Assembly: GCA_040881175.1 (NCBI GenBank)
Contig: JBBEDS010000011.1
Location: 1 to 28,775 of the forward strand
DNA length: 28,775 bases
Reading direction: 5' to 3'
DNA from: JBBEDS01 sp040881175
GTDB lineage: Bacteria > Patescibacteriota > Minisyncoccia > 2-02-FULL-40-12 > IGHO2-01-FULL-4-A
Shown here piece by piece: positions 8,364-15,493 of the stretch (position 1 is its first letter; each line of letters begins with the position of its first letter). The position numbers and the translations under genes are program-made. A model generated the notes under the pieces. It was given only the letters and a program-made list of their open reading frames with translations, was not told the DNA's origin and searched no databases.

Positions 8364-8944
8364 CAAAAGAACGAACGCTAATTTTAGTAAAGCCAGACGG
8401 TTTAATGAGAGGATTAGTCGGTGAGATAGTCAAAAGGTTTGAAGCGCGTGGATTTAAGCTGGCAGCACTTAAAATGACTAAAGCAACGGCAAGTCATGTG
8501 AAACAGCACTATCTCTCCACTAAGCAGCAATTGGAGGGCATGGGCAACAAGACGCTAGAGACTATGGCTCAGCACAAGATGGATCCTAAGAAAAAATTTG
8601 GAACACTAGATCCCATGAAGATAGGCCGCATCATTAACCAGTGGAATGTTGAGTTCTTAACGTCAGGGCCAGTTGTCGCCATGGTATTCCAAGGATTATT
8701 CGCCGTGGATATGGGCAGGAAGATAGTCGGCAATACAATGCCGGCTAAAGCAGAGATGGGTACTGTCAGAGGAGACTTCTCTGTCGACTCAGCTTCTTTC
8801 GCAAATCTTAAAGGCCGTTCAGTGCGCAATTTGGTACATGCTTCCGGTTCCGTACCTGAGGCTAAAAGAGAGATTAGGCACTGGTTCTCCAAAAAAGAAC
8901 TTTATGAATATGAAAGGACTGATGAGGCTCTCTTGTTTAGCTAA
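8360..8944 (+). CDS. ndk: Nucleoside diphosphate kinase with internal insertions
   Basis: Ndk transfers the gamma-phosphate between nucleoside triphosphates and diphosphates. Signature elements are present: LILVKPDG (7-14), HY (50-51), TSGPVVAMVFQG (101-112), RKIVGNTMPAKAEMGTVRGD, and the phosphohistidine H160 in NLVHASGS. At 194 residues it is about 50 longer than the usual 140-150. Extra sequence lies mainly between HY and SGPV (about 50 residues instead of about 20), with a smaller insert before the catalytic histidine (SVDSASFANLKGRSV) and a longer C-terminal tail. The canonical HGSDS is HASGS here. It overlaps the preceding stop by 4 nt and has no ribosome binding site, so its translation is probably coupled. 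Confidence 0.93.
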   Translation: MTKERTLILVKPDGLMRGLVGEIVKRFEARGFKLAALKMTKATASHVKQHYLSTKQQLEGMGNKTLETMAQHKMDPKKKFGTLDPMKIGRIINQWNVEFLTSGPVVAMVFQGLFAVDMGRKIVGNTMPAKAEMGTVRGDFSVDSASFANLKGRSVRNLVHASGSVPEAKREIRHWFSKKELYEYERTDEALLFS

Positions 8945-8967
8945 TATGTAGGCCAGCAAGTAAGTAT

Positions 8968-9462
8968 ATGGAAAATAAAAACCAGTATCTTCACGAAGTA
9001 GCTATCACTGCCATTGTCGTAAAAGATGGTAAGTATTTGATCACTAGGCGATCACCAAACAAAAGGCGTTTCCCAGGTATGTGGACGGTGCCAGGCGGTA
9101 AGATGGAGACAAATGATTATCTACAGCTTCCCAAAGATACAGAACACTATTGGTATAATGTGTTGGAGCGAACATTAAAACGAGAAGTAGAAGAAGAGGT
9201 GGGGATAGAGATAGACCATATTGAGTACGTTACTAGTTTGGCGACCGTACATGCAGATGGCAGCCCTTCATTGGTCATATCTTGTGTGGCGGATTATGTA
9301 AGCGGAGAAGTAGAGTTACAGAAAGAAGAGTCAGATCAATATGCGTGGGTAAGTTTAGAAGAAGCTAAGGGTTATGATCTGATTGATGGAATACACGACG
9401 AGCTAGTAATGGCCGAGAATCAGAGAAAGGGTACTAAATCAGAGTGGCAAAGAGCTAAGTAA
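8968..9462 (+). CDS. NUDIX hydrolase with an extended NUDIX box
   Basis: A 164-residue NUDIX protein, which would hydrolyse a nucleoside diphosphate linked to another group; the substrate cannot be deduced. The fold start is clear (VAITAIVVKDGKYLITRRSP, then FPGMWTVPGGKME). The second half of the box, LKREVEEEVGIEI, follows only after an insert of about 15-20 residues (TNDYLQLPKDTEHYWYNVLE), so the box is split compared with GX5EX7REUXEEXGU. The Arg-Glu and Glu-Glu metal ligands are kept. It ends the first plus-strand block and is followed by a terminator shared with the convergent gene. Confidence 0.88.
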   Translation: MENKNQYLHEVAITAIVVKDGKYLITRRSPNKRRFPGMWTVPGGKMETNDYLQLPKDTEHYWYNVLERTLKREVEEEVGIEIDHIEYVTSLATVHADGSPSLVISCVADYVSGEVELQKEESDQYAWVSLEEAKGYDLIDGIHDELVMAENQRKGTKSEWQRAK

Positions 9463-9482
9463 TTTTATATTAATTTGTAAAT

Positions 9483-9509
9483 AAAAGACCCGCCTGAAGC
9501 GGGTCTTTT
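9483..9509. terminator. Bidirectional intrinsic terminator between convergent genes
   Basis: An 11-bp stem AAAAGACCCGC / GCGGGTCTTTT with a 5-nt loop. The A and T flanks let it work on both strands: for the NUDIX gene (+) and for the HD-GYP-like gene (-), whose stop codon overlaps the end of the hairpin. Confidence 0.93.
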
Positions 9510-10365
9510 ATTCCTTCTCGTAGATCTTTGCGTTACCGGATATCATATCATCCAGATTAGTTATCAGTTCTTCAAATTGTTTATCTCCAGCGAATTGGGG
9601 ATTACTCCTGACCTTGGCCCTGAAAAGCTGGATTGCCTCTGCGTGATTTTTTCCACCTCTTCTTCGGAATGCATCATATTTATCTAGGAGAATGATTAAC
9701 TTCTCTGCTCTATCAAAGGATGCATTATCGCCAAAGTATTTAGTAAACCTTCCGTCTTCGCCTACGATATGCCCAGGGTTTACTCCTTCTATAATATGGT
9801 GGGTTGCAGCTGCGACTACGGCCTCTGGCGGAACTCCGTCACCGCTGATTATTTCCAGTGTCCATCTAGCATGGATATTATAGAATTCTCTCATCGTCAT
9901 GTTCCCGTCCAGGCCCATCTCTTTAGCTTTTGATAATCTTTCTTCGGCGTCATCCGGAAAGCTCTTATTGATTAATTCTGCGAGTGAGATTTTTGTTGGA
10001 TCTCCGATGTTCTCTACATCGTAGACGCCCAGTACTAAACGCTCTTGATCGGGCGTGGCGTCCTTAGGCCCGGTTTTTCCTATGTCTGTAAAAAATGTGC
10101 CTATTAAAACCGTCCTCTTCTCTTCTTCACTGAATTTACCTTCGGCTATGTTGTCTTCATAGTATTTGAACATTGACCGAGCGACATGGATTGATCTCTC
10201 TTCGTCTTTTAGGGTATCAGTTTTCTCATTCAGGAGCCGCAGCTTTCTCAAGATATTGGGATTGATTTTTTTTAAATCAAGACCTAGATCCGTGAATAAT
10301 TCAGCAACGTGGTCTTGCTGCTCGGCGGCTATCTCTACCGCGGATTGTATTCTTTCTTTTAACAT
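9508..10365 (-). CDS. HD-GYP-like protein with a modified HD dyad
   Basis: A 285-residue helical protein resembling HD/HD-GYP metal-dependent phosphohydrolases, which often cleave cyclic dinucleotides or other nucleotides. Visible pattern: H60 (SIHVARSM), FFTDIGKTG (91-99) at the HD position, H165 (YNIHARWTL), ATHHIIEGVNPGH (187-199) resembling the HD-GYP metal site, and LLDKYDAFRRRGG (226-238) resembling the usual DxYDA segment. The histidine of the HD dyad is replaced by Thr (T93-D94), so activity may be altered. The frame stays open through the tRNA gene upstream, but the start is placed at the ATG at 10365, 3 nt after the tRNA 3' end, because the earlier codons are tRNA sequence. It is the last gene of the rpmB unit. 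Confidence 0.8.
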   Translation of the reverse strand: MLKERIQSAVEIAAEQQDHVAELFTDLGLDLKKINPNILRKLRLLNEKTDTLKDEERSIHVARSMFKYYEDNIAEGKFSEEEKRTVLIGTFFTDIGKTGPKDATPDQERLVLGVYDVENIGDPTKISLAELINKSFPDDAEERLSKAKEMGLDGNMTMREFYNIHARWTLEIISGDGVPPEAVVAAATHHIIEGVNPGHIVGEDGRFTKYFGDNASFDRAEKLIILLDKYDAFRRRGGKNHAEAIQLFRAKVRSNPQFAGDKQFEELITNLDDMISGNAKIYEKE

Positions 10366-10368
10366 TTG

Positions 10369-10440
10369 TCGGGCTGCCGGGATTCGAACCCGGGTCACAT
10401 GACCCCCAGCCATGCATAATAACCATTATACTACAGCCCG
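10369..10440 (-). tRNA. tRNA-Pro, anticodon GGG
   Basis: On the minus strand a full cloverleaf folds: 7-bp acceptor CGGGCTG / CAGCCCG starting with the C1-G72 pair typical of bacterial tRNA-Pro and ending in discriminator A; D-arm with the conserved GG in the loop; anticodon stem CATGG / TCATG with loop CTGGGGG, giving anticodon GGG followed by G37; 4-nt variable loop; T-arm CCGGG-TTCGAAT-CCCGG. CCA is not encoded. It lies 3 nt after the stop of the upstream coding gene and 3 nt before the start codon of the downstream one, so it must be cut out of a longer transcript. Confidence 0.95.
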
Positions 10441-10443
10441 CAG

Positions 10444-11388
10444 TTAGTAAGAGATTTCTTTGAGTATCGTTTGGTAGACTCGATCTCTTTCTATTTTCTT
10501 TTGTTCTTCTTCTGAGAGTTCAATGTTTTTCTCGGCCAGAATAGCTGAAATTGTATCGAGGGCATTTTTATATTTTGACTCGATATCTTTTTTGCCCTGT
10601 GTCTCTGATAACTTTATGAAGTACTCTAACTGTAGTTTGATTTCTTCGAGTATTTGAAATTGAACTCGGTGTTCTCCCAGTCTTGTTCTCAGTGATCTTA
10701 TTTCTCCTCGTACTCTCTCAACTTCAGGGCTATCTACGCCTAGGTCCTTTTCCAGCTCTGTTCTCTTCTCCTTGGCCTTGCCGAGATTTAGCCAAAGTCC
10801 GGCTAGCTCTCGTATCGTATTTACATCAGCCCCAACTATTACTCTGGGAACCTCCCGTAGTTCTCCTCTAAAACCGGTTTCTTCAGAGGCAAAGTATTTT
10901 ATGGTCGTCAGGTGGTCCTTCTGAATGTCTCTCCTTATTTGGTCTATCTTTCTAGATATCTCATGCCTACTGGTTGTAGCATCAATGCTTAGGGCCAAGT
11001 GTTTAATGAACCCACCTTCATTTTCAAATTCAACCATTAGGTCTACGCCATTTACTATATCATCGTATCGAGAGGGGGTAATCGTTTGAGCATCTCCGCC
11101 CATCCAGTCCTCGAGCTCTATCTGCTCAGTGAGAATTGCCTCAAGAAGTTCTCCTCTCTTTTGGTACTCAGCTATCTCGGGGGTGCTTTTCAGCGAGTCC
11201 TCAAATTTTTGCTCCAATTCTTCAACTCGAGACTTATCTTTTTGGACCGTCTCTTGGCCATAGAGATCAATAAAACCTTCGATGTCTATAGCATCTTCTT
11301 TATGCGGAGGTACTAGTTTTTCGTAAGCTTCAAGCTCGGCCTCGGTGAGTTTCTCCGGGGCGCTTAGCGTTTCAAATGTACGAGCCAT
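10444..11388 (-). CDS. Coiled-coil rich protein of unknown function
   Basis: A 314-residue, highly charged, mainly helical protein without signal peptide or membrane helix. The N-terminal third and C-terminal half look coiled-coil (LEQKFEDSLKS; KAKEKRTELEKDLGVDSPEV; EIRSLRTRLGEH). In the middle is a compact segment, about residues 105-190, with RYDDIVNGVDLMVEF, LALSIDATTS and a basic helix, then FRGELREVPRVIVGAD. The D-x(n)-D spacing recalls nuclease-like alpha/beta cores, but the usual lysine is not evident, so I do not assign one. It resembles conserved proteins I have seen in Parcubacteria-type genomes. It starts 3 nt after rpmB and ends 3 nt before tRNA-Pro, so it belongs to that unit. 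Confidence 0.75.
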   Translation of the reverse strand: MARTFETLSAPEKLTEAELEAYEKLVPPHKEDAIDIEGFIDLYGQETVQKDKSRVEELEQKFEDSLKSTPEIAEYQKRGELLEAILTEQIELEDWMGGDAQTITPSRYDDIVNGVDLMVEFENEGGFIKHLALSIDATTSRHEISRKIDQIRRDIQKDHLTTIKYFASEETGFRGELREVPRVIVGADVNTIRELAGLWLNLGKAKEKRTELEKDLGVDSPEVERVRGEIRSLRTRLGEHRVQFQILEEIKLQLEYFIKLSETQGKKDIESKYKNALDTISAILAEKNIELSEEEQKKIERDRVYQTILKEISY

Positions 11389-11391
11389 TTG

Positions 11392-11580
11392 TTATTTGCT
11401 GACTTTATTGAGCGTTTTAATACAGGATGTGCAAACCTTAATTCTTTTGCCATCCACGCTGGCCCACTGTAGGTTTGGGTACTTACGTAAACGATTTACA
11501 GGGTTATAATGACCACGCAATAGCTTGCGCTTGTTCACCATAACTGATTTTTTTCCGCAACGCGGACATTTTGTAGCCAT
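11392..11580 (-). CDS. rpmB: Large ribosomal subunit protein bL28, zinc-binding type
   Basis: bL28 is a small protein of the 50S subunit. The 62-residue sequence keeps the family pattern: KCPRCGKKSVMVNKR, then LRKYPNLQW and KRIKVCTSCIKTL. Two CxxC pairs (CPRC, CTSC) mark the zinc-binding form. An ATG lies 7 nt after a TATATT box on the minus strand, so its mRNA is probably leaderless. It is first in a unit with the coiled-coil gene, tRNA-Pro and the HD-GYP-like gene and is divergent from the M50 protease gene. Confidence 0.93.
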   Translation of the reverse strand: MATKCPRCGKKSVMVNKRKLLRGHYNPVNRLRKYPNLQWASVDGKRIKVCTSCIKTLNKVSK

Positions 11581-11587
11581 ATTGTTT

Positions 11588-11610
11588 AATATACCTCGCC
11601 TGAGCGAGGT
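11588..11610 (-). promoter_or_regulatory. rpmB promoter -10 box with an adjoining inverted repeat
   Basis: Minus-strand TATATT at 11588-11593, 7 nt before the rpmB ATG. Directly upstream, in the -35/-10 spacer, is a perfect 7-bp inverted repeat ACCTCGC / GCGAGGT with a 4-nt centre (11593-11610). It could bind a repressor or be chance; no good -35 box is seen. Confidence 0.45.
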
Positions 11611-11621
11611 CTTGCTGTTGA

Positions 11622-11650
11622 TTTACACAATAGCAAAAACTTGTTAAGTT
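11622..11650 (+). promoter_or_regulatory. Predicted promoter of the M50 protease gene (leaderless)
   Basis: TTTACA (11622-11627), a 17-base spacer, TAAGTT (11645-11650). Only 6 nt separate the -10 box from the ATG at 11657, so transcription would start at or next to the start codon. Confidence 0.55.
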
Positions 11651-11656
11651 TTCAAT

Positions 11657-12265
11657 ATGGACCTCATTACAATACTCTTTGGTATTGTTGTCGTGCTTTT
11701 CTCTATAGTCTTGCACGAAGTGTCTCATGGCGTCATGGCCAACAGCTTAGGAGACTCAACTGCCAAAAATCTGGGGCGGCTTACCCTTAATCCGTTCAAA
11801 CATCTTGATCTGTTTGGTTCGGTCATACTTCCTCTCCTGACATTTTTTGTGGGGGGATTTATTTTTGGCTATGCCAAGCCGGTTCCATATAACCCGGCCA
11901 ACTTGAGAGACAGAAAATACGGTCCGGCTAAGGTCGCTTTTGCTGGTCCGATGGTGAATATTATCATCGCCGTTTTGTTTGGGCTGATATTGAGGTTTCT
12001 ACCGGTATCTTTAGAGGCGACAGCGTTGCCTAGGCTACTGTCTATTATCGTATCTTTTAACTTACTCTTAGCCGTATTCAACCTGATACCTATTCCTCCG
12101 CTTGATGGCCATTGGCTGCTTTTGACCTTTCTACCGGCCAGATTCGCGGCCTTTAAAGTATTCCTTTTGCGTTACGGACTGGTGCTTTTCTTCATTTTTC
12201 TGATATTTCTTTTCCCCATAATCGTACCCTTGATTAATTTCTTGTTTAGAGTTATAGTTGGCTAA
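11657..12265 (+). CDS. Site-2 protease family (M50) membrane metalloprotease
   Basis: A 202-residue intramembrane zinc protease. The first helix carries the catalytic HEVSH motif (about residues 20-24). The third ligand lies in NLIPIPPLDGHWLL, the usual NxxPxxPLDG pattern, in the third helix. Hydrophobic segments lie at about 2-25, 52-75, 93-115, 130-150 and 165-200. No PDZ domain is present, so this is a minimal, short form as common in reduced genomes. Substrates are unknown; relatives cleave membrane-bound regulators. The gene is divergent from rpmB and 36 bp upstream of rpsL. Confidence 0.92.
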   Translation: MDLITILFGIVVVLFSIVLHEVSHGVMANSLGDSTAKNLGRLTLNPFKHLDLFGSVILPLLTFFVGGFIFGYAKPVPYNPANLRDRKYGPAKVAFAGPMVNIIIAVLFGLILRFLPVSLEATALPRLLSIIVSFNLLLAVFNLIPIPPLDGHWLLLTFLPARFAAFKVFLLRYGLVLFFIFLIFLFPIIVPLINFLFRVIVG

Positions 12266-12286
12266 GCGCGTAACTGCCGCTTTTTT
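12264..12286 (+). terminator. Weak terminator-like hairpin between M50 gene and rpsL
   Basis: A 5-bp stem AAGCG / CGCTT with a 9-nt loop runs into six T and overlaps the M50 stop codon. The stem is short. TATACA (12286-12291) just after it could be the -10 box for rpsL, 10 nt before its ATG. Confidence 0.4.
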
Positions 12287-12301
12287 ATACACATCAAGCA
12301 T

Positions 12302-12712
12302 ATGCCTACATTCAGTCAATTACTCAAAAAACCGAGAAAGAAAGCCAAAGCGAAAACAAAGTCGCCGGCTTTGGAGTTCGGATTCAATACCTTAAAGAAC
12401 AAGCCCATCCACTATTCTTCTCCTTTCAAAAGGGGAGTTGCCATAAAGGTCGGTACTATGACCCCGAAAAAGCCTAACTCGGCCTTGCGTAAATTTGCTC
12501 GTGTCAGGTTAACTAATGGCATGGAAGTCACGGCCTACATTCCCGGCATTGGACACAATCTTCAGGAGCATTCGGTGGTCATGATCCGCGGAGGTAGGGT
12601 AAAGGACTTGCCAGGTGTCGGATACCACATTGTACGTGGACGCTTGGATGCTTCAGGCGTCGACAAGCGTAATAGAGGGAGAAGTAAGTACGGCTCCAAA
12701 AAGGCTAAATAA
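12302..12712 (+). CDS. rpsL: Small ribosomal subunit protein uS12
   Basis: uS12 forms part of the decoding centre of the 30S subunit. The 136-residue protein has MPTFSQLLKKPRKK at the N-terminus, the loop TPKKPNSALRKFARVRL and GHNLQEHSVVMIRGGRVKDL. The lysines that determine streptomycin response (in PKKPNS and RVKDLP) are wild type. The next segment reads PGVGYHIVRG, where most bacteria have PGVRYH, an Arg-to-Gly change near the decoding site. It is the first gene of a standard rpsL-rpsG-fusA operon. No Shine-Dalgarno is seen. Confidence 0.97.
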   Translation: MPTFSQLLKKPRKKAKAKTKSPALEFGFNTLKNKPIHYSSPFKRGVAIKVGTMTPKKPNSALRKFARVRLTNGMEVTAYIPGIGHNLQEHSVVMIRGGRVKDLPGVGYHIVRGRLDASGVDKRNRGRSKYGSKKAK

Positions 12713-12723
12713 TTTTTGAACAC

Positions 12724-13191
12724 ATGCGCAGAAAGATAAAAAGAAAAAACATATTAGAACCAGACTTTAAATATTCGTCACTCTTAGTGTCTAGTTTTAT
12801 TAATAAAATCATGAAGAACGGCAAAAGGTCAGTAGCCGAGAAGATTGTATATGGAGCTCTCGAGTCGGTTGAGAAAGAAATAAAGAAGCCGGCACTTGAG
12901 GCGCTTGATGCTGCTTTGGACAATGCCGGACCTCAGCTTGAATTGAAATCCCGACGTATCGGAGGTGCCAACTATCAGGTTCCCCACGAAGTGAGGGGAG
13001 AGCGAAAGGTTGCCTTAGCTACAAAATGGATAATTGAGGCCGCTCGCGGCCAAAAAGGAAAGCCGATGAAAGAAAGGCTGGCCCAAGAGATCATCAGCGC
13101 ATATAACAACACTGGTGCAGCTATAAAGAAAAAACAGGACACACACCGAATGGCCGAAGCGAACAAGGCGTTTGCTCATTTCGCCTGGTAG
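12724..13191 (+). CDS. rpsG: Small ribosomal subunit protein uS7
   Basis: uS7 is the primary binder of the 3' domain of 16S rRNA and nucleates assembly of the 30S head. The 155-residue protein shows the family core: FINKIMKNGKRSVAEKIVYGAL, DNAGPQLELKSRRIGGANYQVP, RKVALATKWIIEAAR and DTHRMAEANKAFAHFAW. Length is normal. It begins 11 nt after rpsL and ends 17 nt before fusA, with no ribosome binding site visible. Confidence 0.97.
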   Translation: MRRKIKRKNILEPDFKYSSLLVSSFINKIMKNGKRSVAEKIVYGALESVEKEIKKPALEALDAALDNAGPQLELKSRRIGGANYQVPHEVRGERKVALATKWIIEAARGQKGKPMKERLAQEIISAYNNTGAAIKKKQDTHRMAEANKAFAHFAW

Positions 13192-13208
13192 AATTCCAAG
13201 ATACTCAA

Positions 13209-15317
13209 ATGGCTGATTTTCCAATAGAAAAAATTAGAAACATAGGCATCATTGCCCATATCGACGCCGGGAAGACAACTGTTTCCGAGCGTGTTTTATT
13301 TTACACGGGTTTATCCCACAAGATCGGTGAAGTTCATGAAGGAGAGGCAGTAATGGATTGGATGGAGCAGGAACGTGAAAGAGGAATTACCATTACCGCA
13401 GCTGCGATCACGACCTATTGGGTTAAGACCGGCGAGACCAAGAACAAAGATACGGAGCATAGGATTAACATCATAGATACTCCGGGACACGTAGATTTTA
13501 CGGTTGAGGTTGAGAGGTCTCTTCGTGTATTGGACGGTGGCGTAGTCGTATTTGATGGTGTTGCCGGTGTTGAGCCTCAGTCAGAGACAGTCTGGCGCCA
13601 GGCGGAGAAATATAAGGTTCCTCGAATGTGTTTCATAAATAAACTCGATCGTTTGGGTGCTTCTTTCGACAGATCATACCAGTCGATTTTAAACAGGCTT
13701 ACGCCAAATGCTGTACGAATGCAGCTGCCGGACGGTGAAGAAGATCAATTCCAAGGAGTGGTTAACCTTCTTGAAATGAAATATTTCAAATTTGAAGGAC
13801 AGTTTGGAGAGAGGGTTGTAGAAGCTGATATGCCATCAGAAGATCTAAAGAAGAGAGCCGAAGAAGCAAGGGCTGAACTAGTTGAGAAGATAGTTGAGAA
13901 TGATGACCAGGCCATGTCCGATTATTTAGAGGCCAGAGAGATTGACGTTCCCCAACTCAAGAAAATTTTAAGAAAGGCGGTCATAGACAACAAATTAGTC
14001 CCGGTATTTACCGGTTCAGCTCTCAAGAACAAGGGCGTCCAGTTTATGCTTGATGCAGTTGTTGACTATCTGCCTTCTCCATTCGATGTCCCCCCTATAA
14101 AGGGTATCGATGCTAAGACCAATGAAGAAGTTACCAGAGAAACTAAAGAGACTGAACCATTCAGCGCTTTGGCATTTAAAGTTGCTACCGACCCGTATGT
14201 CGGTCAACTCACATTCTTTCGAGTGTATTCGGGTAAGCTTATTGCTGGGTCATACGTCATGAACAGTACTACCGGCCAGCAGGAAAGAATCGGAAGAATT
14301 TTGCGCATGCGCTCTAATGACAGAGAAGAAGTACAAGAGGTATATGCCGGTAATATTGCGGCAACAGTTGGTTTGAAAGGTACCAGAACCGGAGATACTC
14401 TTTCTGATATTGCTAAACCGATCATTCTAGAGCAAATAGTATTTCCTGAGCCGGTAATCTCTTTACGCATTGAGCCAAAAACTAAAGCTGACCAGGAAAA
14501 AATGGGTATTGCTTTGAAGAAGCTATCCGACGAGGATCCTACATTTAAGATCAAGACAGACCCAGAGACAGCCGAAACTATCATTTCCGGAATGGGAGAG
14601 CTGCACCTGGATATTATTGTCGACAGAATGAAGAGAGAGTTTAATGTCGGTGCAAATGTCGGACGTCCGCAGGTTGCGTATAAGGAGACTATCAAAGATA
14701 CTGCTCAGGCCGAGGGAAAATACGTCAAACAGTCCGGCGGGCGAGGACAATATGGTCACGTTTGGTTGAGGGTAGAACCTCAGGAACGAGGCAAAGGATT
14801 TGAATTTGTTAATGCCATTAAAAGTGGCGCTATTCCACAAGAATTCATACCGGCAATCGAGAAGGGTGTTAAAGAATCGGTAGACAAGGGTGTTGTCGCC
14901 GGATTTCCTATGGTGGATACCAAGGTTACCGTTTACGATGGCTCCTATCACGATGTGGACTCTTCAGAGGTTGCCTTTAAAATCGCCGGAGCTATGGCAT
15001 TACAGGAAGCAGCCAAAAGAGCAAAGCCTATATTACTTGAACCTATGATGAGCGTAGAGGTAATCGTTCCGGATAACTTCCTGGGTGAAATTACCGGTGA
15101 CTTGAGTTCAAGGCGCGGTAGGATAGAGCAAATGGGCGACCGAGAAGGACTCAACCTTAAAGTAATTGATGCTAAAGTTCCATTGTCCGAGATGTTCGGT
15201 TACGCAACTACTATTCGTTCTCTGACCGAGGGTAGAGGAACGTACTCAATGCAGTTCAGTAGCTACGAAGAGGTTCCATCCAACATTGCCCAGTTGATTT
15301 CTGAGGGTAAGAAGTAG
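13209..15317 (+). CDS. fusA: Elongation factor G
   Basis: EF-G is the GTPase that drives translocation and, with RRF, ribosome recycling. The 702-residue protein has a complete G domain (IAHIDAGKTTVSERV at about 14-28, RGITITAAA, DTPGHVDFT, NKLDR), a domain II, and domains III-V (PTFKIKTDPETAETIISGM, SGGRGQYGHVWL, SSRRGRIEQMGDREG, LSEMFGYATTIRSLTEGRG). Length matches ordinary bacterial EF-G. It ends the str operon, and a strong promoter for a separate RNA starts 5 nt after its stop codon. Confidence 0.98.
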   Translation: MADFPIEKIRNIGIIAHIDAGKTTVSERVLFYTGLSHKIGEVHEGEAVMDWMEQERERGITITAAAITTYWVKTGETKNKDTEHRINIIDTPGHVDFTVEVERSLRVLDGGVVVFDGVAGVEPQSETVWRQAEKYKVPRMCFINKLDRLGASFDRSYQSILNRLTPNAVRMQLPDGEEDQFQGVVNLLEMKYFKFEGQFGERVVEADMPSEDLKKRAEEARAELVEKIVENDDQAMSDYLEAREIDVPQLKKILRKAVIDNKLVPVFTGSALKNKGVQFMLDAVVDYLPSPFDVPPIKGIDAKTNEEVTRETKETEPFSALAFKVATDPYVGQLTFFRVYSGKLIAGSYVMNSTTGQQERIGRILRMRSNDREEVQEVYAGNIAATVGLKGTRTGDTLSDIAKPIILEQIVFPEPVISLRIEPKTKADQEKMGIALKKLSDEDPTFKIKTDPETAETIISGMGELHLDIIVDRMKREFNVGANVGRPQVAYKETIKDTAQAEGKYVKQSGGRGQYGHVWLRVEPQERGKGFEFVNAIKSGAIPQEFIPAIEKGVKESVDKGVVAGFPMVDTKVTVYDGSYHDVDSSEVAFKIAGAMALQEAAKRAKPILLEPMMSVEVIVPDNFLGEITGDLSSRRGRIEQMGDREGLNLKVIDAKVPLSEMFGYATTIRSLTEGRGTYSMQFSSYEEVPSNIAQLISEGKK

Positions 15318-15322
15318 CCCCC

Positions 15323-15351
15323 TTTACTTTCTAGAATATTAAGAGTATACT
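15323..15351 (+). promoter_or_regulatory. Strong predicted promoter downstream of fusA
   Basis: TTTACT (15323-15328), a 17-base spacer and TATACT (15346-15351). Expected transcription start is near 15358, more than 150 nt before the next coding start. Confidence 0.65.
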
Positions 15352-15357
15352 ATAGAT

Positions 15358-15493
15358 ATTGTAGGTGTTCTCAGTGTTAGCCAGTTAGCTGTAGGGAAAC
15401 CAAAGGCTCAGGCGTAGCTGGAATGTGGTCTTCCTACACTTAGCACATAAAATGTGAAAAGGTAGTAATAACGCGAAATTATTTTCGCTTTTT
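15358..15493 (+). ncRNA. Putative structured small RNA or leader upstream of the RRM gene
   Basis: Between fusA and the RRM gene, a region of about 135 nt has a promoter in front and an intrinsic terminator at its end. I see no ORF. A long hairpin folds by eye: outer stem TGTAGG (15360-15365) with CCTACA (15433-15438), a large internal loop, then CCAGTTA with TAGCTGG extended by GCTG / CAGGC, capped by a loop containing GGGAAACC. A second hairpin is CACAT-AAA-ATGTG (15444-15456). The terminator hairpin follows. It lacks the conserved GGAAGGAAGCAG of SRP RNA and matches no riboswitch core that I know. It could be an independent small RNA or a terminating leader that regulates the RRM gene. Confidence 0.55.
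15473..15493 (+). terminator. Intrinsic terminator of the putative small RNA
   Basis: Stem GCGAAA / TTTCGC with a 4-nt loop, followed by five T and GTT. It lies 22 nt before the RRM start codon, so it would end the small RNA or attenuate the RRM gene. Confidence 0.75.

Noticed and set aside
10366..10413. Longer HD-GYP-like protein starting MAGGHVTRVRIPAARQ
   Set aside because: These codons are the sequence of tRNA-Pro on the same strand.
15358..15440. Small RNA as the SRP (4.5S) RNA
   Set aside because: The conserved GGAAGGAAGCAG loop is missing; the GGGAAACC loop does not replace it.
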